From: Otis tarda | Lineage: Eukaryota > Chordata > Aves > Otidiformes > Otididae | Length of the DNA: 64,000 bases | NCBI GenBank assembly: GCA_026413225.1 | Contig: CM048553.1 | Coordinates: forward strand, 140,314,690 to 140,378,689 | Direction: 5' to 3' | In this document: piece after piece, positions 57,721-64,000 of the stretch | Position numbering within the stretch: the stretch's first letter is position 1 | Layout: every line of letters begins with the position of its first letter | Notes under the pieces: model-generated | What the model was told of the DNA's origin: nothing | The model's database searches: none | What the model saw: the letters and a program-made list of their open reading frames with translations, nothing else | Position numbers and translations under genes: made by a program

Positions 57721-58640
57721 GGAGACAGCTTCACTTCAGTGAGCACTGGACCCAGGAAAGGGCATCTTTTCTAATTATATAATTAAGGCTGGTGCTTCCA
57801 CTGATAGACTCCAATTTGCATACATTGGAAACTCTGCTTGATTAATTGCAGTGCAATGTAGCTTATAAACCCCACAACTTAATATTACATGTACATTATA
57901 ACATTTCCAATCATAAGGCTGTCGGGTACAAACTTTTGAAGTGATTAAAAAAATATGGTTTGACTTCTCTATAGACTAATAAAAACAATTAATAGCACAA
58001 CAGCTTTATGATCTTGTTTATAAGCATTTCAAACCTTGCATGTCAACAAATAAAAAGGTGAATTCCTCCACTGGCAAAAGCCATAGACTTTTTACTGCAC
58101 GAACAACCATTTTTATGTATTTATTTCAATCTGCTTTACTAAGGTCTAAATATTTTCTTGTTTGCAATAGAAACTGACAAAACTTTTATCTAGGGCTTTG
58201 AGAAATCTATCTTGCTTCTTCTTGTCTACCCAATGCTGAAAACTTTGCTATCTCTAAATATTTAATCACAGCCAACACAGACAAAGGCAGGATAATAAGC
58301 AAGAGCAGCAGCAACTGCAAGCAAGAGAGACATCAGCCTTAAAACACATTCACAGCAAGGGGCGCTGACAATTTCCATCCCAAGTGACAGCACAGGTATC
58401 ATACCAAATCTTCTTAACTATTGTGTCAGATGGTGCCCAACAAAAAGCACTTATTACCTCACAGCAACCTGATTTGTACAAATGCCATCTCAGCTTTTAT
58501 TCTGATCCAAGTAGTGCTAAAGACTTCAGAAGAAAATTTTGAAACAAAGAATAACTAAAGATGTGAAACATGAACAAGTGATAAATGCAGGACTAGTTTC
58601 CCAGCATTAGGTTGTGCTCATCTAATTGGTTTTTTTTTTT
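57721..58640. other. Intergenic, no recognised element
   Basis: AT-rich sequence between two LINE copies. I see no ORF or repeat of note. Confidence 0.5.
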
Positions 58641-59480
58641 AGGCAAAGGAAATGCAGTAGATCTAATCTGTTTGCACTTCAGAAAAGCATTGCCACAGAG
58701 GAAGTTACTAATTGAAATAGGAACTGGGAGAAGGACTGTGAGCTAAGTATGGACCTAGCTCATGGCAGTAGGAGAATGAGATGAGGGCGTGTTCAGACGG
58801 GGAAAGTTACAGATAAAGTTATTAGCAATTACTAAATTTGGAAATCTTATTAAACATTTCACATTTTTATTCATTAAATTGGCAGGGAAAATTGGAAGTT
58901 TTCTGATAAAACACAGGAGACTCAATAGGCATTGTAAATGTAAAGGAGAAGGAGTTTGGAAAGAACTGAATGATTGGAAAGAACTAGAAGAGAGACGAAA
59001 TACCACAATATAAAATGAAAGATTAAATATTAGGTAAGATTGATCCACTGGCAAACAGGTGCAGCTGCATATATAAACCGAACACAAAGAAGACCATCAG
59101 CCATCAGTGGTAATGCAGCTACTGAAAATTAGAATGAAATCCTAGACGACACCAGGCAAAGTATTTTCCATAAATAGAAATGTTCTGGTGAGAGCTCATA
59201 TGGCATATCATGTTCAGTTCTGCCACATGCATCCACAGTAACCAGCTCAGCACATATACAGCGAGAACTTGCTTGTTGAGTGAAACAAGAGTGAAGGCTG
59301 AAAATTATTGCTGTCACTAAATACACTAGATAGGCAAGCCTTGGAGAAGAAAAAGAGCTGTTTAGGTTGGAAGACAACGCTGGTACTAGGAAATAAGTAT
59401 AAAACAGCCATAAATACATTTAGGCTGGAAATTAGTAGGAAGTGTCTAACTACCAGGAAGATCTGAAACAGCTCTCTAAC
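58641..59480 (+). mobile_element. Ancient CR1/L3-like LINE fossil, + strand
   Basis: It opens with GKGNAVDLICLHFRKALP, a clear motif A segment in which the catalytic Asp of L-D-F has become His. Then follows a degraded middle with short matches to the CR1 thumb. Near 59420 there is TTTAGGCTGGAAATTAGTAG G and CTAACTACCAGGA, equivalent to FRLEI.R..LT.R near the C-terminus. The order matches a full RT domain with many indels. Confidence 0.68.
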
Positions 59481-61000
59481 AGCAGGAGGAAAACCAATTT
59501 ACTGCTGTTTTACTAAAGCACCTGCTGCTTTTAAAATGGAATGTACTTTCTGAAATGTGGTTTTTCCATTATGTGGTTGCCTGTGATAATTCAAAGGCAA
59601 CCTACATCACTGGGAGTTTCTTCCAGACTGAGAACTATCCTTCCAGGCCCTGAGAGAAGCCAGGAAAGACAAGAGGAGACTCAGAAAGCTTCTGGTATCC
59701 AGTTAGCAATCTTCAAGAAGCTTAGTAATTGCCTGCAGATCAAAGCACAGCTTGACAGAAGCCTCCAGCTTTTTCTATCTTAACATCTTCCAACTTTCCT
59801 CTACCCATTGCCCCAAATGTTGACAGATTGAACAATGTCTCTCCCAAATTGAAAAGAAGTCACACTGTGGGAGTGAAGTTCATCATTCAAGGAAGGACAA
59901 GTGGCGAAGAGACAGTGAGGTTCTGTAATGTGCAGAATACACATAACTTGTGGTACAGTATTAAATAAATAGCAAAGCTGATTAATAAAGTAAAATTAAA
60001 ATCCCCCCATTTTCTAAGCTGTCTCTTATGAAACAAATAGATGCTTTATTGTGCTGACTCACTGACATCACACCCCTTGATCCGACCGCCAGCTGGGATA
60101 CCTTCCATGTGTTCAATCTGCCAACAGCAGCAGGCTGCACAGCCTCTGGGCAGAGCTAGCGTTGGGATTTCTTATGCGTAAGTTGGAGCTGAAGCAGCCA
60201 AGCCGAGCCTGTGAGCACTCACATCATCATCTCACCACACCACTTTCTCTCTTGCCTTTTGTCTTCCTCTGGCAACTCAGCTGGTGCCTCAAGCCACAGC
60301 ACAGTGAAATCTTCAGGGATACAGGTTCTGTATTTTCATATGATGGAGCATTAATTGGGACTGTGGCTGGGGCCTCATCTTATGCTACATTACAAAGGAT
60401 GAAACAGAATGGGTGAACTGTTCTGCACTAGGCTCTGCGGGGTTTGCTAGAACGTCTACAATTTTCATCTGCCTTTTTAATTTTTCCCTTTCTTGTAGCT
60501 ACAGGAGAGGTTCAGGAGCCAGTGCTCAGGATGAAAGATGGGCTGAATTCGGCCCCTTTGAGTTTGAGATTTGCTCATCATTTACAACCCCCTTTTTAGA
60601 GATTAGATTTTGTACACTCACCTCACAGATAATTAATTAACTGTGCCTTACAAAACGTACCCAAATTAGCTCTGCCGACTTCCAAATTTCGCTCACCATC
60701 CCCATGACTCTGAGGGGTACAAATCTCCTCTCTCGGACCTCGCTGGCACCTGATGCACAGGAATTTTCATGGCTTGGCGGCTTTATCCCTTTCCTGTCGG
60801 GTGTGACAGTGAGCCTCTGCCATTTGGAATGGCTTTCACCTTTTATTTTTTTTTTTTCCAGGAAACAGAAATCGCAATTGCTTTGGAAAAAACCAGGAAT
60901 TCTGTTTTTTTCTTCTTCACACATAATAAAACCATAAGTGTTGATATAAACCCCACACTCAGCTTTTTCCACCTGGACTATTGACTGCGCTGCTGCCATG
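59481..61000. other. Intergenic, no recognised element
   Basis: Transition from AT-rich DNA to the CpG island. Several ORFs of 75-120 codons overlap on both strands and show no family resemblance. Confidence 0.5.
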
Positions 61001-61460
61001 ACAGCTGAGAAACGACGGTCCCTTCCGCCTGGCCCATGTATTTCACCCTCTCCTCAGCGCTTTCCCCGACGGCGATTCCCGCAGGCTCGCCGCGGTGGTA
61101 GACACCCGCCTGATTCACCTGTTTGCCTTGGCCCGGAGGTCCTCGGCGCGGGGAATGGGATTTCCATTCCCCGACGCTTCACTTGGTCAGCTTCCCTGGA
61201 AAGGAGCGAGGGCTCGGCTCGGGGAGCAGAGCCGCCAGACCAAAACCACCCCGCTGTCCTCTAGCTGGGACCCCACGGCCCCCTCCTGCGGGGAAAGACC
61301 CCTCAGCGGCGGCAGGTACCGCTCTTCGGGGCTGCAGCAGCTCTCCTCGCAGCGCAGGGCCAGGTCTGAGAGGGAGGCACCGGCGACGGGGCCGAGGGGC
61401 GCGGAGGGGCCGGGGCCGCGGGGCCGAGACGGGGCCACCGGAGTTGGGTGCGGGGGGGGC

Positions 61461-61690
61461 CGGGAGGGAGCGAGGCCGGCAGCCCGCGTCCCTGACGGGG
61501 CTGACGGGAGGGAGCGGAAAGGCGTGGGGCCGACGGCCCGTGTCCTGTGAGGGCCGTCGATCCCGTTAGTTTCCCTCACGGCAGGCGGGAGGGAGCGGGA
61601 GGGCAGCCCGTGTCCCTCAGGCGGGAAGGCGTGGGACCGCGTCCCTCATAGGGGACAGACGGGAAGGAGCGGGACCGCGTCCTTGACGGC
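61461..61690. repeat. GC-rich degenerate minisatellite in the CpG island
   Basis: A unit built from GGGAGGGAGCGG and CCCGTGTCCCTCA/GACGG recurs near 61462, 61506, 61587, a shortened version near 61624, and 61661. Copies differ in length (about 36-80 bp) and by substitutions. It sits 300-500 bp upstream of the putative first exon. Confidence 0.75.
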
Positions 61691-61849
61691 GGAGGCGCCG
61701 GAGGGGCCCGGCCACCCGCGGCTGCTTCCCGGGTCCGCGCCGGGAAGAGCCGGCTCTGGAGGTCTGGGCAGGGAGGCCGGTGTCTCCCTAGTTGGGACTA
61801 CCCCCCGTTTTGTCTCCCCTCTGTACGGCTGAGCCGGGCTACGGCCGCT

Positions 61850-62015
61850 CGGGGACGGGGCTGGCGGGAGGCGGCAGCTCCCGGGGGTGGAGGGTGGGAG
61901 GGGGGAGCGCCGTCCGGGGCCGCGCCGCAGGGAGAGGAGGAGGCGGCGTTCCCGCGCTCGCTCCCGGCCGCCGCCGCCACCGCCCGCCGCCGAGCGGGCC
62001 CCGCCAGCCCCTCAG
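61850..62015 (+). other. MATN2: Putative MATN2 non-coding exon 1
   Basis: A strong splice donor, CCTCAG|GTAAG, lies in the middle of the CpG island at 62015/62016 on the + strand, which fits a 5' UTR first exon. The 5' end given is a guess, because the transcription start cannot be read from sequence. Mammalian MATN2 has a non-coding first exon, with the signal peptide in the next exon; no matrilin sequence (signal peptide, VWA domain) appears before the window ends. Other donors in the island are possible. Confidence 0.42.
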
Positions 62016-64000
62016 GTAAGCCCGGCTCTGCCGCCCGCCCTGCCCCGCCTCGCCATCGCTGACACCTTCGGGGCACGGCCCGCAGCCTGCGGCCACCCCT
62101 GCCCCGGGGCCTCGGCTGAGCGGAGGGACGAGCCTGCCCCGCGGCGGCGGTGCCCCCGTGGGGGCCCCTCCGGGTGAAGAGGGGGGCGGCCTAGGAGGAC
62201 CCTGCGGGCGGCGGGGGGGTGCAGCGCGGGCGGCAGGGGCCCGGCGGGCAGCGGGAGGCCGAGGCGAGGGGCGGCGGCGGGGTGCGGGGCTGGGTGCGGT
62301 GGTCGCCGGGGCGGTTTGCTGCTCGCGGTTCAGCCGCGTGTTTCGGTCCTTGGGACTGCGTGGGTCTGGGCAAACTCCCCGTGTACCCTCTGCTTCCCAG
62401 TTCGTGCTTCGGTGACTCGCTTAACAGTGTCTGTGCTGTAAGGGAAAAAAAAACATGGTATTTTAAAATCAGAGCCGAACTTCACCTAGAAACGTTTGTT
62501 CGTGAGTAGCCTGCAGGTGTCTTTGCCAGCTTCCAGCAGGACGGGAAGCCCATCATGTACCCACTGCTCGTCCCCGTGCAGTGGGTACAGCTCTCACCTC
62601 TGACATGCAGCTGGGAGCCGCTCGGCCTTCCTGAGAGCAGCGGGTTTACTGGAGATGGAGGGAGTGGGGGACGCTTTGCTGCGTGTGATGTACTTACCCT
62701 GGAAACCCAGCCTAGATGGTGCTCTTTAATCTTATAAAAGTTGTTGTGGCATCTTTAACAACCTCCCATACCTCTTTCAGAACCAAGGTCTTTCCATGTC
62801 AGACTAGCCGCTGTCACTGTGTAGCCATGGGTTAGCGTGGACTCGCAGGAATGCAACCTGCTGATTTGTGTAATACTTCCTAAATGCTTGAGTCTTCTTT
62901 TGGGGCCATTGCTCAAGGAGTGAGTGGTCCTGACTGAGATCTGAGAAGGTGATCTGCTGTGTTACACGTTATAGCTGTGCTACTATCAGGCAGCTGACTG
63001 ACTACTTTAGAAGAAATTATTGTACTGAATCCCATCATAAATTCTCCTTAAATCAAGAGCTTAATAAAATACACGTATGACTTTGCCATAAAATCCTATA
63101 AAATCTACAAAATAATTTTTGAATGATACACTTTTCATGTGTCAGCTTTGTGCACTGGATTTTGTAAACATTTCCTAAGGTACTGTATACCACTGTGATT
63201 GTAAGTTTGATTATAAATTTGATTTATTTTATATCTTAAGAAAACGTAGCACTCAGTTACACAAGGCTGCAGCTAAGATCCTCGATCTTGCACTCAGTGT
63301 TCACACCTAATTACTTTACATGAGTATTTCCATTGGCTTCACTGGGATTTCTCACGAACAAACTAACACACGCTTTAGTGCTTATGAGCTGGGAGCCTGG
63401 GACCCAGCTGCAATAGCAAAAGATGTTGTCGTCTAGGCAAACTAGGGAGAGGCTAATCAGATCTAAATACTCTCCCATGACTTATAAACTATCTTCATGG
63501 GAGGGTAGAACACTAAGCACTGCTATTTAATTGTAATCTGGACATCATTAACAAGCTGTTTTTATATAGTGTACTCATTGTTAGATTGTCTTTTCCTTAT
63601 GAGCAAGGAGTATTTGGAATAGAATGGTTTTAATCCCAAAATTATTGTTTTACACCAATGCTGGTACTGGGGTCAGTGTGGGTTTGCAATTAAGTTTCAG
63701 AACTACCATGCTTTTTTTTTTTTTTTAAAAAAAAAGCCTTTCTATTTGCAATTAACAGTCTGTTATGGTTTGTGACTGCACTTTACAGAGACAAAACTAA
63801 GCAGCCCAACATACATATTATATGTCATATAATATATGCTTTCTTATAAATACCTACTCTTCATGGTAAAAGTTTCTCAGTTTTCCCATGCTACTCTTCT
63901 GGGAACTTTGTGGAAACTCTAATGTCTAGATCAGATTCAGAACCAGAAAGTACAAATGAGTTTTCCCCAAAAGAACAAGATAATGAAAAGGTCTATTGTC
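62016..64000 (+). other. MATN2: Putative first intron of MATN2 (partial)
   Basis: It begins with GTAAGC-type donor sequence, leaves the CpG island at about 62.34 kb and then becomes ordinary AT-rich DNA. I find no coding exon, RNA gene or CR1 copy up to the window end. The only notable repeat is the T15-A9 tract at 63712-63735. Confidence 0.4.
63712..63735. repeat. T15-A9 tract
   Basis: Fifteen T (63712-63726) are followed at once by nine A (63727-63735), a simple palindromic A/T tract prone to slippage. Confidence 0.9.

Larger units (their letters stand above)
61000..62340 (+). promoter_or_regulatory. MATN2: CpG island, probable MATN2 promoter
   Basis: G+C content and CpG density rise sharply from about 61.0 kb and fall after about 62.34 kb, unlike anything else in the window. 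The core around 61.85-62.3 kb is full of GGCGG/CCGCC elements (Sp1-like), and I found no TATA box, as is usual for this promoter class. In tetrapods LAPTM4B is followed by MATN2 in the same orientation, so the island is most simply read as the MATN2 promoter. The gene assignment is synteny-based; the island itself is directly visible. An antisense or bidirectional transcript cannot be excluded. Confidence 0.7.

Noticed and set aside
61095..61579. ORFs of 130-151 codons on both strands in the CpG island
   Set aside because: Stop codons are rare in such GC-rich DNA, so long frames in all directions are expected. Composition is Arg/Gly/Pro/Ala-rich filler.

Overview
The window looks like a bird nuclear genome. 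Almost all recognisable interspersed repeats are CR1 LINE copies: several young, 5'-truncated copies with the ATTCTATG-type 3' tail, plus much older CR1/L3-like fossils. The only protein-coding exons I can recognise are separated by introns of 0.65-19 kb. I cannot name the species.

Left two thirds (1 to about 44 kb): the 3' half of LAPTM4B on the + strand, a four-pass lysosomal/endosomal membrane protein. Five coding exons are clear: 6090-6163, 6815-6937, 15622-15720, 22767-22862 and 41977-42051. All have AG/GT borders and continuous reading phase. Together they encode about 154 residues: TM2, TM3, TM4 and the cytosolic tail with two PY motifs. The first exons, with the start codon and TM1, must lie upstream of the window. 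The introns hold CR1 pieces, degraded LINE fossils, two tRNA-like SINE relics and a duplicated block carrying paired inverted AP-1-type sites.

Middle (about 44-61 kb): intergenic sequence rich in CR1. At 48.7-50.6 kb a + strand CR1 has inserted into an older minus-strand CR1. At 56.1-57.7 kb lies a minus-strand CR1 with a 416-codon reverse-transcriptase frame of the same length. These two copies form a long inverted repeat about 6 kb apart.

Right end (about 61-64 kb): a strong CpG island containing a GC-rich minisatellite and a good splice donor at 62015/62016 on the + strand. By conserved gene order (LAPTM4B followed by MATN2 in tetrapods) this is most likely the promoter and non-coding first exon of MATN2. 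No matrilin coding exon is in view, so this rests on synteny. LAPTM4B and the putative MATN2 are in tandem orientation. I found no tRNA or rRNA gene, CRISPR array or retroviral gene. No previously undescribed coding system is evident; the most unusual things here are repeat architecture and candidate regulatory DNA.
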